A stretch of DNA of 64,000 nucleotides from the NCBI GenBank assembly GCA_009845905.1, contig VXYS01000004.1, forward strand, positions 772,548-836,547, read 5' to 3'. Position numbers and translations under genes: made by a program. The notes under the pieces are model-generated. The model saw only the letters and a program-made list of their open reading frames with translations. It did no database searches and was not told the DNA's origin. Source of the stretch: Gammaproteobacteria bacterium. GTDB lineage: Bacteria; Pseudomonadota; Gammaproteobacteria; Steroidobacterales; Foliamicaceae. Below are positions 28,737 through 36,335 of this stretch, one piece after another (the first letter of the stretch is position 1; each line of letters starts with the position of its first letter).

Positions 28737-29474
28737 CTACGCCAGCGGCGCGGCCTTAAGGGACTCGGGTTTGGGCCCGTTCCGGGCCACGTACAGGAAC
28801 AGGCGGGCCAGGTGGCCCGCTTCATCGTCACGGGCGAGTATTTCCCTGTCCGACACCGCGCCTTCGTCCTCATCCCTGGCGAGATCCACCGCATAGGCCA
28901 GCAACTCGCCGAGTGGCCGCGCCGCCAGGTTTACGAGCCAGATCGCGGCCAGCACACCGAACACCAGGATCCCGGCAACAAGATAAATCTGCTGCCCGAT
29001 GGCCCGCTGGATCTTCAGCGCCACCACGTCCAGGTCCATGCCCACATGAACGGTCCCGGCCACCCCGGCCAGGATCGGGCTGCCGACTTCCACGAAATAG
29101 CCCATTCCCGGAATCTCCCGCTCCACGGGTTCGGTGCTGCGGTGGTCGCTTTCAAGAATGGCGTTGGGAATGCCCGGCACAAAGGTATGCGCAAGGTATT
29201 CGCCGGTTTCGCTGGTGATGTAGATGTAACGGATCCCCTGAATTTCGATGAACTGGTCCACCAGCGACTGCAGGGTGGCCATGTCGCGGTTCAGGAGAAT
29301 GTCCACGCTGGAGTCCGCCACGGTCTTGGCGATGTTCCTGCTGTTGATCTCGTACTCGGCCGATAACTGCGTATTGACCGTATAGACGCAGAGGGCGGAC
29401 GTCGAAAAAACGATCACGCCGAAAATGGCGAATATGCCGAATCGCGTGCGCCGGAATAGTTTCTCGATTTTCAT
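28737..29474 (-). CDS. membrane sensor-like protein: two helices, periplasmic domain, HAMP, no output domain
   Basis: A 245-residue protein. One transmembrane helix lies at about residues 12-32 (FGIFAIFGVIVFSTSALCVY), then about 135 periplasmic residues with a PDC/Cache-like look (SVDILLNRDMATLQSLVDQF, RYIYITSETGEYLAHTFV). A second helix follows (LVAGILVFGVLAAIWLVNLA) and then a HAMP-like segment (ARPLGELLAYAVDLARDEDEGAV...DDEAGHLARLFLYVA). It stops there with no kinase, methyl-accepting or cyclase domain. The ATG is one base past the stop of the binding-protein gene. It may relay ligand state to an unlinked partner. Confidence 0.8.
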   Translation of the reverse strand: MKIEKLFRRTRFGIFAIFGVIVFSTSALCVYTVNTQLSAEYEINSRNIAKTVADSSVDILLNRDMATLQSLVDQFIEIQGIRYIYITSETGEYLAHTFVPGIPNAILESDHRSTEPVEREIPGMGYFVEVGSPILAGVAGTVHVGMDLDVVALKIQRAIGQQIYLVAGILVFGVLAAIWLVNLAARPLGELLAYAVDLARDEDEGAVSDREILARDDEAGHLARLFLYVARNGPKPESLKAAPLA

Positions 29475-29475
29475 G

Positions 29476-30780
29476 TCATGCAAATTTGGCTTGCCAATCC
29501 TCCAAGGCCACGAAACGGCCGTCCTCGACGACCGTGTAGTAAACGGTTTGCAGTCCCTGGCGGCGGTCCGGGCCGAAAGAAACCGCCTCGCCGACCCCGA
29601 GATCGAAGTCCCGCACCGAAAACACCGCTTCTTCCAGCCTTGCCCGATCGACCTCGCCGTCCAGCCGGCGGAGTATTTCCGCCAGGAGTTTGGCGTTGAG
29701 GAAGCCCTCCAGGCTGCCGAAACTGTGCGGGAAGGGCGCGTACTCCTCCTTGACCAGTTCCGGCGGAATCTGCGGATCGTAGCGGGCCATGAGATCGCGG
29801 TATTCGCGCACGGAGGGCAGCGACAGGTCCTCGTAACTCGGAACGACCTGGGAGTTGACCAGCAGGCGGGTGTAGGGCTCGCTGTCCTCGCGCTCCTCGG
29901 TCAGCAACTTGAGCATGTTCTCGCTGCCCACGAAGGACAGGTTGGCGATGGGAACCTCGAGACCCAGGTCGACGGCGTCGCGCGCGAACGCGGCGCAGGC
30001 CGCGTAGGCCCCGATGCAGACCACCGCGTCCGGCGAGGCCGACTTGAGGATTTCGACCTGGCGGCGCATCGTGCCCGTGTACGGCGCGCCGCGGCTGTAG
30101 GTGGCCTCGCCGGCGATGCGCAGGCCGTGCGGGGCCAGGGCCGCCCTGACGCCGGCCCAGCCGCTGCGGCCGTAGGCGTCCGCCTGGTAGAAGACGGCGA
30201 TGCGCTCCTTGCCGATGCTCACGAAGTTGTTGACCAGGCCCGCGGTTTCCTGCGCGTAGGACGCCCTCAGATTGAAGGCGAAATCGCCGTACGGCGGCTG
30301 CCTCTGTGGCTGGGCGCCGGTGAACGGAAAGAACATGAAGATGTTCTCGTCCTGGAATTTCTTCAGCAGCGGCAGCACGCGCGTGACGGTGGGCGTGCCC
30401 ACGTAGCCGAACAGCAGGAAGACCTGGTCCTCCAGCATCAGCTTCATCGTATTTTCCACGCAGGGGTCGGGCTGGTAACCGTCGTCGTACATCTTCAGCA
30501 CGATCCTGCGGCCATTGATGCCGCCGGCCTCGTTGATACGGCTGAAATAAGCGCTTGCGCCACGATAGAGTTCGGTGCCCAGTCCCCGGGAAGGGCCGGA
30601 AAACGCGGCCGATACGCCGAGCACGATCTCGCCGGAGTACGGCGGGCCGCCCGAGCCGGTTGCCGCCGGGTCGGAGTCCGCCTGAAGGAAACGGCTCGCG
30701 GTCCCGCCGAGCGTCCTTCCCCACGGCGCCAGCACAGCGGCCGCCAATCCGTAACGGATAAGCTCCTTTCTCGTCAGCAT
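29476..30780 (-). CDS. ABC-type (LivJ-like) substrate-binding protein without an ABC transporter
   Basis: A 434-residue periplasmic-binding-protein type 1 fold (Peripla_BP_6). Motifs include IVLGVSAAFSGPSRGLGTELYRGASAYF, INEAGGINGRRIVLKMYDDGY and FLLFGYVGTPTVTRVLPLL. The N-terminus (RKELIRYGLAAAVLAPWG) looks like an export signal. Members of this branch usually bind branched amino acids, amides or aromatic acids. No permease or ATPase genes are adjacent; a HAMP membrane protein and an OFA carrier follow at 1- and 2-base spacing, which suggests a sensory rather than a transport role. Confidence 0.88.
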   Translation of the reverse strand: MLTRKELIRYGLAAAVLAPWGRTLGGTASRFLQADSDPAATGSGGPPYSGEIVLGVSAAFSGPSRGLGTELYRGASAYFSRINEAGGINGRRIVLKMYDDGYQPDPCVENTMKLMLEDQVFLLFGYVGTPTVTRVLPLLKKFQDENIFMFFPFTGAQPQRQPPYGDFAFNLRASYAQETAGLVNNFVSIGKERIAVFYQADAYGRSGWAGVRAALAPHGLRIAGEATYSRGAPYTGTMRRQVEILKSASPDAVVCIGAYAACAAFARDAVDLGLEVPIANLSFVGSENMLKLLTEEREDSEPYTRLLVNSQVVPSYEDLSLPSVREYRDLMARYDPQIPPELVKEEYAPFPHSFGSLEGFLNAKLLAEILRRLDGEVDRARLEEAVFSVRDFDLGVGEAVSFGPDRRQGLQTVYYTVVEDGRFVALEDWQAKFA

Positions 30781-30835
30781 GAGCGAATCCGGCGACTGCG
30801 CTGTCAGGAAACTCCCGGTTTCCGCCTGGGAAACA

Positions 30836-31348
30836 TCAAGTCTGCTTCACGGTCCGGTCGCGAGCCGCCAGGCGCACATTGAGGAATTCCTCCGCTTCCC
30901 TGAGCCGCTTTGCATCGGGGTTGATGCGCTTGCCGTGCTGTATATCCTCGGCCGCCTTGTTCAGGTTTCCGGTCAGGGCATACAGCACGGCGCGATTGGA
31001 GTACGCATGCCAGTTGTTCGGCTTGAGCCTCAGGGACTCGTTGCAGTGCTCCAGCGCCTCGCGGAAATTGCCGCCCATCACGTAGCCCGCGCAAAGGTTG
31101 TTGTGCGCGGAAGACCGCGTGCGAATGCTGTGGGCCGCGCCCGCCGGCGCCCGCAATCCTTCCAGCGTCAAGCGGATACCCTCCTCGTAGTCGCCCAGGC
31201 GCAGCGCCAGGGCCCCATCGGAAAGTTTCGGGTCGGCCCCGAAAACAGACTGCGAAAGGGAACTCTGGGCCGCCGCCGGCGCCGATGCCGATGCAAGAAG
31301 CATCGCGCCTATCAGGCAGACGAAGCATGTGCGTATCGATATCGACAT
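30836..31348 (-). CDS. exported TPR-repeat protein
   Basis: A 170-residue protein with a signal peptide (CFVCLIGAMLLASASAPAAAQ) and tetratricopeptide repeats, clearest in YVMGGNFREALEHCNESLRLKP followed by NNWHAYSNRAVLYALTGNLNKAAEDIQHGKRINP. It is a likely periplasmic scaffold. It lies 9 bases after the FMN glutamate-synthase-like gene and 55 before the binding-protein gene. No specific partner can be named. Confidence 0.8.
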   Translation of the reverse strand: MSISIRTCFVCLIGAMLLASASAPAAAQSSLSQSVFGADPKLSDGALALRLGDYEEGIRLTLEGLRAPAGAAHSIRTRSSAHNNLCAGYVMGGNFREALEHCNESLRLKPNNWHAYSNRAVLYALTGNLNKAAEDIQHGKRINPDAKRLREAEEFLNVRLAARDRTVKQT

Positions 31349-31357
31349 ACGTATATC

Positions 31358-32839
31358 TTACGCTGCCTGCGGGTAAATTTCCGACAACGGCCGGCTGCGG
31401 CCGTCCGGCTGGACGATCCGGCAATGATCGCGGCGCAGCAGCCGCGGCTCGGCGACCCCGCAGGAGTGCGCGATGATCTTCAGTTCCTGCTCGATCCGGC
31501 GCTGGTAATTGGCCACGCTCACCGCCTTGGTGGGCGGATCGAGACCGCGTTGCAGCCGCCGGTTGTGGGTGGTGATGCCGGTGGGACAGGTGTTCTTGTT
31601 GCAGCGCATCGCCTGTATGCAGCCCAGTGCGAACATGAAGCCCCTGGCGGACACCGCAAAGTCCGCCCCGGCGCACAATGCCCAGGCCACCTCCGTGGGC
31701 GTGATCAGCTTGCCGCTGGCCACCACCCGCACGCGTTCGCGAAGGCCGTGGCGCTCGAGCGCGTCCACCAGCATGATCAGGCTCTCCCTCAAGACCATGC
31801 CCACGTTGTCCATCAGCGGCATCGGGGCCGCGCCCGTGCCGCCGTCGCCGGAGTCGACGGTAATGAAATCGGGCGCCGCGTCCGCCCCGCGCCGGTTGAT
31901 CAGTTCGAACAGTTCGTCCAGCCACCGAGGGCTCCCGATCACGGCCTTGTAGCCGGTGGGTTTGCCGCCCACGTCCCGCACCCTGGCGATCATGTCCAGC
32001 AGTTCCCCGTTGTTGCTCACGTCGCGATGGCGGTTCGGACTTATCGCGTCCTCGCCGGCACGGATGCCGCGGATGCGGGCGATCTCCCCGGTCACCTTCG
32101 CGCCCGGCAGCATCCCGCCCTTGCCGGGTTTGGCGCCCTGGCTCAGCTTGATCTCGATCATCCTCACCTGCGGGTTCGAGCCGACTTCCCGGAGACGCTC
32201 CTCGCTGAGCGCGCCGTCGGGCGTGCGCACGCCGTTCTTGGCCGTGCCGAACTGAAACACGACGTCATTGCCGGCCTCCAGGTGCCAGGGCGAAAGCCCA
32301 CCCTCGCCGGTGTTGATCCAGCATCCGGCCATCGCCGCGCCCTTCCCCAGCGCCGTGACCGCCGGCCTGGATATGGCCCCGAAACTCATTCCGGAAACGT
32401 GAAAGATGCGGTTGGTCGTGTAGGGGTTGGGACCGTCTGCGCCCACCGTCACCTTCGAGGTGTCGCGGCACTCCTCTTCCAGCAGGCCGAAGGGCGCGTT
32501 GGCGAAGATGGCCGTGCCCGGCCAGCGCGTTTCGCGGGTTGAACCGAATGGCACGGTCATGGAGCCGGCGCTGGAAGCACGGCCGACCCAGTTGCGCTGG
32601 GCCCGGTTGAACGGCATTTCCTCCCGGTCCATCGCGAACATGTACTGCCGCATGAACTCGCCCATGACCTCGAAAATCCGGCGGAAACGGCCGATGACCG
32701 GGTAATTTCGGCGAACGGCGTTGGCGGTCTGCGCAAGGTCCACGATCAGCAGCACCAACAGCACCAGCAGCGTGGTCCCGACCGCAAGCAGAAACAGGCG
32801 CGTCAGGAGTTCGACGGCTTGATCAACGAATTCCATCAT
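31358..32839 (-). CDS. membrane-anchored FMN-binding glutamate synthase family protein
   Basis: A 493-residue protein with the GltB central (FMN/iron-sulphur) domain only. KLSQGAKPGKGGMLPGAKV, ITVDSGDGGTGAAPMPLMDNVG and MRCNKNTCPTGITTHN (cluster Cys) match the glutamate synthase alpha core. An N-terminal helix (LFLLAVGTTLLVLLVLLIVDL) anchors it to the membrane, and there is no glutaminase domain. I start it at the ATG 32839 (MMEFVD) preceded by GGGGG; a GTG at 32902 would push it to the edge of the tRNA gene. True gltBD are at 58383-64000, so this paralogue probably has another role. Confidence 0.88.
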   Translation of the reverse strand: MMEFVDQAVELLTRLFLLAVGTTLLVLLVLLIVDLAQTANAVRRNYPVIGRFRRIFEVMGEFMRQYMFAMDREEMPFNRAQRNWVGRASSAGSMTVPFGSTRETRWPGTAIFANAPFGLLEEECRDTSKVTVGADGPNPYTTNRIFHVSGMSFGAISRPAVTALGKGAAMAGCWINTGEGGLSPWHLEAGNDVVFQFGTAKNGVRTPDGALSEERLREVGSNPQVRMIEIKLSQGAKPGKGGMLPGAKVTGEIARIRGIRAGEDAISPNRHRDVSNNGELLDMIARVRDVGGKPTGYKAVIGSPRWLDELFELINRRGADAAPDFITVDSGDGGTGAAPMPLMDNVGMVLRESLIMLVDALERHGLRERVRVVASGKLITPTEVAWALCAGADFAVSARGFMFALGCIQAMRCNKNTCPTGITTHNRRLQRGLDPPTKAVSVANYQRRIEQELKIIAHSCGVAEPRLLRRDHCRIVQPDGRSRPLSEIYPQAA

Positions 32840-32906
32840 GCTCAACCCCCATGCGGCCACCCGGTCACGGAAGGGGCGGCCTGGTGTGCTGTCCGACGGC
32901 ACACAG

Positions 32907-32979
32907 TGGGCCTGGCAGGATTCGAACCTGCGACCAAGTGGTTATGAGCCACCTGCTCTTACCACTGAGCTACAGGCCC
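32907..32979 (-). tRNA. tRNA with CAT anticodon, probably Ile2 (lysidine)
   Basis: A 73-nt cloverleaf: acceptor GGGCCTG/CAGGCCC (7 bp), D arm AGCTCAGTGGTAAGAGC, anticodon loop CTCATAA with stem GTGG/CCAC, variable loop TTGGTC, and T arm GCAGGTTCGAATCCTGC. The discriminator is A and CCA is not encoded. CAT could mean Met, but the anticodon arm and TTGGTCGC segment resemble E. coli ileX rather than metT, so tRNA-Ile (C34 converted to lysidine by TilS) is preferred. Confidence 0.93.
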
Positions 32980-33062
32980 TCCGAAGGCCCGAAGTATAGC
33001 CGCTCCGGCTATTTTCGCCGGGCCGGCCCTGGCACTCCGGATCCGGTGTTGCGAGAAGCGCT

Positions 33063-33106
33063 GGGTGCGAAGGCGTCCCGCCTTCGTGGAGGGCGAGACG
33101 CCCTCC
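33063..33106 (+). repeat. double REP-like hairpin
   Basis: GGGTG then CGAAGGC-GTCCC-GCCTTCG, one base, then GGAGGGC-GAGAC-GCCCTCC. It is nearly identical to the unit within cysS at 17566-17609 and lies between the tRNA and the FlhD-like gene end. Confidence 0.8.
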
Positions 33107-33115
33107 CCCCGACGT

Positions 33116-33736
33116 TCAGCGCCGGCGTTTGCGCCAGGCGCCGGGGCCGGTGTTACCCCTGATGGGATAAGAGTAGGGAAGCACGGCCAGCCGGGCGAGA
33201 TGCTGGCGCTGCGGATCATCGGATCGCGCCGCCTCCAGCAGTTCGCTCCACACCTTGGGCCGATCGGCAAACCGGGCCTTCAGAATGCTTCCCGAGTGGG
33301 GAGCCAGACCCTGAATGTCGCCGAAATTCAGATCGCGCACGGGCTCTCCTTCCTGGCCTGCGGCGCCCAGCCAGAGCGACGAGAGCGTGTGCTTCTGCTG
33401 GGCGTCCTGGGTGAGCCAGGTCATCAGCGCCGCGCCGAACACCTGCTCGGCGGCCACGTTCCCGCGCATGCCCCGGTCCTCTCCCTCGCCGCTGTCGCGC
33501 ACCGTCTCCGCCTTCTCGACGGCGCCGCGGGTAACGGTAACCAGCAGCAGCGGAACGCTGGCCACCAGATCGCGCTGCGAATCCGTCAATGCCCTTATTT
33601 CGGCGCACAACTTGTCGGGCAGCCCATACCTGCTTCCGGCTTTGTCGCGGTCAAGTCGAGCAATCAAATCGACAAAGCGACGGTTGATTTCGAAGATCTC
33701 TTCCAGTCGCTTTCGTTCTTCTGATTCGTCTGCCAT
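33116..33736 (-). CDS. FlhD-like regulator with long C-terminal extension
   Basis: A 206-residue protein. Residues about 10-65 align by eye with the flagellar master regulator FlhD: LEEIFEINRRFVDLIARL for the FlhD segment KHIYDINLSYLLLAQRL, then DKA, and IRALTDSQRDLVASVPLLL for LAALTLPQMVKLAETNQLV. FlhD is about 116 residues; this one continues for some 130 more (SSLWLGAAGQEGEPVRDLN, then a basic tail WRKRRR) with no domain I know. AAGGAG seven bases upstream supports the ATG. It diverges from an FlhC-like gene 154 bases away. No flagellar genes are present, so the pair likely controls something else. Confidence 0.68.
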   Translation of the reverse strand: MADESEERKRLEEIFEINRRFVDLIARLDRDKAGSRYGLPDKLCAEIRALTDSQRDLVASVPLLLVTVTRGAVEKAETVRDSGEGEDRGMRGNVAAEQVFGAALMTWLTQDAQQKHTLSSLWLGAAGQEGEPVRDLNFGDIQGLAPHSGSILKARFADRPKVWSELLEAARSDDPQRQHLARLAVLPYSYPIRGNTGPGAWRKRRR

Positions 33737-33890
33737 TCGTTACTCCTTGCGGGTTCGACATATTGTCGTTGTTTTTCTTTCCTTTACTATTCAGACAAAC
33801 ACCGCGTTCGCGATCAACCCCGAAAAAGTGGCCTAATTGCCCAATTTTTCGATTGCATTCGCAGTTGGAATTCGGTAGAAAGCCTGCCCC

Positions 33891-34475
33891 ATGCGCGTCA
33901 CGCAAAGCCGTTATGACGGCGAACTGGACCGTTTCCATCTGGCCATCCGCATGCTCGGCCTGCAGGCCCGTACGAGCACAATCGGGCGGTACACGGGCCT
34001 TTCGAGCGACCGCATACGAAAGGCTTATGTCAGCTACGTGGCCGAGCACGGCAAGAACAGGCTGCCCCGGCGCAAGCGGGGCCGGCCGCCCAGCCGCGTG
34101 GCCCATTTCTTCAAGACCCGCCACCGGCATTGCGAATCGACCGTGCTGGTTTCGCTGTTCATGCACGCCGGACTGCTCGTGCCCGACGGCCCGGCCCGCT
34201 GCATGGTGCCGAGCACGCTGAGCCTGCTGTCGCAGGGGCGCCGCCTGTGCGACGCCTACGAAATGCACCGCCGCATGATGCCCGGCGGAGAAATGTCGCT
34301 GGAACTCGCCGCCACCCTGCTTCGCGCCCTGGGGGAGACGCACGAACTCGTGATCACCGAGTGCGATTACTGCGGCGCGTTATATGTCCACGACGCGTAC
34401 GCCCTCGACTACGGGCGCAGCCCATTCTGCGATCCGCCCTGGCCGGGCGGGCGGACGCAGTTTCAGGAGCGCTAG
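33891..34475 (+). CDS. FlhC-like zinc-binding transcription regulator
   Basis: A 194-residue protein resembling FlhC. LAIRMLGLQARTSTIGRYTGLSSDRIRKAY corresponds to the FlhC N-terminal helix-turn-helix region (LAMELITLGARLQ...TQLSRGRLIKLY). A basic RRKRGRPPSRVAHFFKT segment sits where FlhC has PPKGMLPFSTDWF. The C-terminus has CDYCGALYVHDAY and SPFC, which together would supply three of the FlhC zinc Cys. It is expected to pair with the divergent FlhD-like protein in a heteromeric DNA-binding complex. Targets are unknown. Confidence 0.75.
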   Translation: MRVTQSRYDGELDRFHLAIRMLGLQARTSTIGRYTGLSSDRIRKAYVSYVAEHGKNRLPRRKRGRPPSRVAHFFKTRHRHCESTVLVSLFMHAGLLVPDGPARCMVPSTLSLLSQGRRLCDAYEMHRRMMPGGEMSLELAATLLRALGETHELVITECDYCGALYVHDAYALDYGRSPFCDPPWPGGRTQFQER

Positions 34476-34484
34476 CGGTCCCGG

Positions 34485-35336
34485 CTACCCGGCCAGTTCG
34501 GCCACGAAAGCGTCGAAGCTGCGCAGGGAATGGCCGACCGCCTCCTGTGACGCGGCCACCTCGGCTTCGCTGGCCGCGGGGCCATGTGCCTGCTGGGCCA
34601 GGAACATCTTCTTGAGCGATTCCAGCAACCAGGGCGCGAGGAAGGCCTTGACCGACTCGCCCCATTTCTCCACGTCGTCGCCGCCGTAGAAGACCTCGCG
34701 CCCGAAGTGCCTGGCGTAGACGGCAGCGGCGCCGGGGCCGCTGATCGTGTCCGGGCCGTGCAGGTCGTATTCCGCCCCGTTGTGCCCGTCTTCCGTCAAT
34801 GCGCGCACCGCGCAGTCGGCGATATCGCGGGTGTCAACGCGGTTCTGGCCGATCGTCCCGATGGGCATCGGATAGACGCCGAAGTCCTTGACGACGCGCA
34901 CCACCGACAGATCGGTCTGGTTGAAGTAACTCGGGCGCAGGATCGTGTACTCCGCGCCGCTTTCCCTGATCGCCGCCTCGATGGGCAGTTTGCTGCGGCT
35001 GTGCGGAATCGGGGGTTCCTGGTCCGGGTTGTGCACCGACAGGTAGACGATTCTCCCGACGCCGGCCGCCTTCGCCGCGTTGACGGCGTTCAAGCCGCGC
35101 TGCGTCTCCGTTTCGCCGTTGGCGGTGATCAGGAAAAACCGGTCCACGCCGTCGAAAGCCGCATCCAGGCCGCTGCCCGTTTCCAGATCCGCCACGGCCC
35201 CTTCCGCGCCTTGCGGAAGGTCGCCGAGCTTGTCTTCCGAGCGGCTCAGCGCGCGCACCGTTTCACCCGAGGAAAGCAGGGCCGCCACCGTCGGGCGGCC
35301 GACATTGCCGGTCGCGCCGGCTACGAGAATGGTCAT
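34485..35336 (-). CDS. NmrA-like NAD(P)-binding protein (atypical SDR)
   Basis: A 283-residue Rossmann protein. TILVAGATGNVGRPTVAALLSSG is the GxxGxxG dinucleotide motif and IVYLSVHNPDQEPPIPHSRSK with a Ser/His/Lys set resembles NmrA and NAD(P)H:quinone oxidoreductase-2 types. These act as redox sensors or small quinone reductases. The start is ATG 35336; no good Shine-Dalgarno is seen and the frame is open further upstream. It converges on the FlhC-like gene with a nine-base gap. Confidence 0.86.
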   Translation of the reverse strand: MTILVAGATGNVGRPTVAALLSSGETVRALSRSEDKLGDLPQGAEGAVADLETGSGLDAAFDGVDRFFLITANGETETQRGLNAVNAAKAAGVGRIVYLSVHNPDQEPPIPHSRSKLPIEAAIRESGAEYTILRPSYFNQTDLSVVRVVKDFGVYPMPIGTIGQNRVDTRDIADCAVRALTEDGHNGAEYDLHGPDTISGPGAAAVYARHFGREVFYGGDDVEKWGESVKAFLAPWLLESLKKMFLAQQAHGPAASEAEVAASQEAVGHSLRSFDAFVAELAG

Positions 35337-35408
35337 ATGAGGAGGTTCCGTCTGACTGCAGGAAATCGCACGGTACATGTTATAAACACGGTCGCAGCAT
35401 CGCAAGGA

Positions 35409-36335
35409 ATGAGCATCCTGACCGACATTGAAAACCGGGCCGGCCTTGCCCGCGTCACCTGCGGCTGGAAGAAGCCGGAACTGCCGCTTTCCTGGGTGCG
35501 CCGCTACTGGCGGGACGTCCACAGTCCCGCCATTTCACGCCGTGCCGGAATCTACGACTACCGGCACTACCAGTACGACGAGGTCGATCCCGCGCTGTTC
35601 GGCGCGGTCGGAGGCGTCGAGCTGGAATGCACTCCCGGCGAGCAACTCATGTGGAATTCGGACGTCCGCTACCTGGACGAGGCCGGCCTGGCGGCTTTCG
35701 ACGCCACACCGCCGCCCGAAGTGAAGCCCCACCTGCTCGGCGACATCGATCTCATCGTTGACAGGAGCACGACCTATCGCGCCGTGGGGTCGAACGCCCT
35801 CACGCTGGTGGACCGCACGGCCGACGCCACGCCCCAGGGCCCGCCGGCCAGGCCGTCTTACGCGCTGTTCATGCGCCGGCGCGCTGACGAATCCTCGTTT
35901 CGGGAATGCGTCCGGACCCTGGCCCGGAGCTGGTCGGAGTTCGATGGGGTGCTTCGGGTGCGCATGAGCCTTTTCGAAGTCCCGGACATGGAGGCCGAGC
36001 GCAGGGCCGGTTATCCGATCAGGACGCATCCGGTGGAACAGCAATACCAGGCCACGGTTGAAATCGTGCTGAGCGAGCGTGAGGTGGGCCGGGAGCTGCT
36101 TGGCGACCGGGTGGAAGTCGACCGGGCAGGCCCGATCCGCACGATTCATGCCTATCCGATCGCGGCCTGTTACACGAGCGTGTACGCCGGCCGGCCGACC
36201 CTCGTCGGGCTGCGCGGATATGCCGCCCATCGGGCCATACGGGCGCTGGACGCGGAAAACCAGACCGAACCCGGCCTGCTGGAATGGATGTACGGCGCGG
36301 TGGCGCGCGACGGCGCGTCCGGAGAGGACGCGTGA
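35409..36335 (+). CDS. EthD-like dimeric alpha/beta-barrel protein
   Basis: A 308-residue protein. The first half, with LPLSWVRRYWRDVHSPAISR and YDYRHYQYDEVDP, has the ferredoxin-like EthD pattern seen in proteins accompanying ether and aromatic catabolism. A second similar unit (YALFMRRRADESSFRECV) suggests duplication. The ATG is directly preceded by AAGGA, an unusually tight spacing, so an upstream start is possible. Its stop overlaps the GTG start of the MmgE/PrpD gene, so they are translated together. Function: probably a substrate-modifying accessory of the same pathway; not certain. Confidence 0.72.
   Translation: MSILTDIENRAGLARVTCGWKKPELPLSWVRRYWRDVHSPAISRRAGIYDYRHYQYDEVDPALFGAVGGVELECTPGEQLMWNSDVRYLDEAGLAAFDATPPPEVKPHLLGDIDLIVDRSTTYRAVGSNALTLVDRTADATPQGPPARPSYALFMRRRADESSFRECVRTLARSWSEFDGVLRVRMSLFEVPDMEAERRAGYPIRTHPVEQQYQATVEIVLSEREVGRELLGDRVEVDRAGPIRTIHAYPIAACYTSVYAGRPTLVGLRGYAAHRAIRALDAENQTEPGLLEWMYGAVARDGASGEDA

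Noticed and set aside
26221-28896. 891-codon plus-strand frame opposite the TonB receptor and MFS gene
   Set aside because: It crosses two confident minus-strand genes and the REP cluster, and the translation has no recognisable fold.
29476-30780. Component of an ABC amino-acid importer
   Set aside because: No permease or ATPase gene lies on either side; the tight neighbours are a HAMP membrane protein and an MFS carrier.
32907-32979. Elongator tRNA-Met as identity of the CAT tRNA
   Set aside because: The anticodon arm and TTGGTCGC variable/T-arm segment resemble ileX more; Met cannot be fully excluded without a model score.
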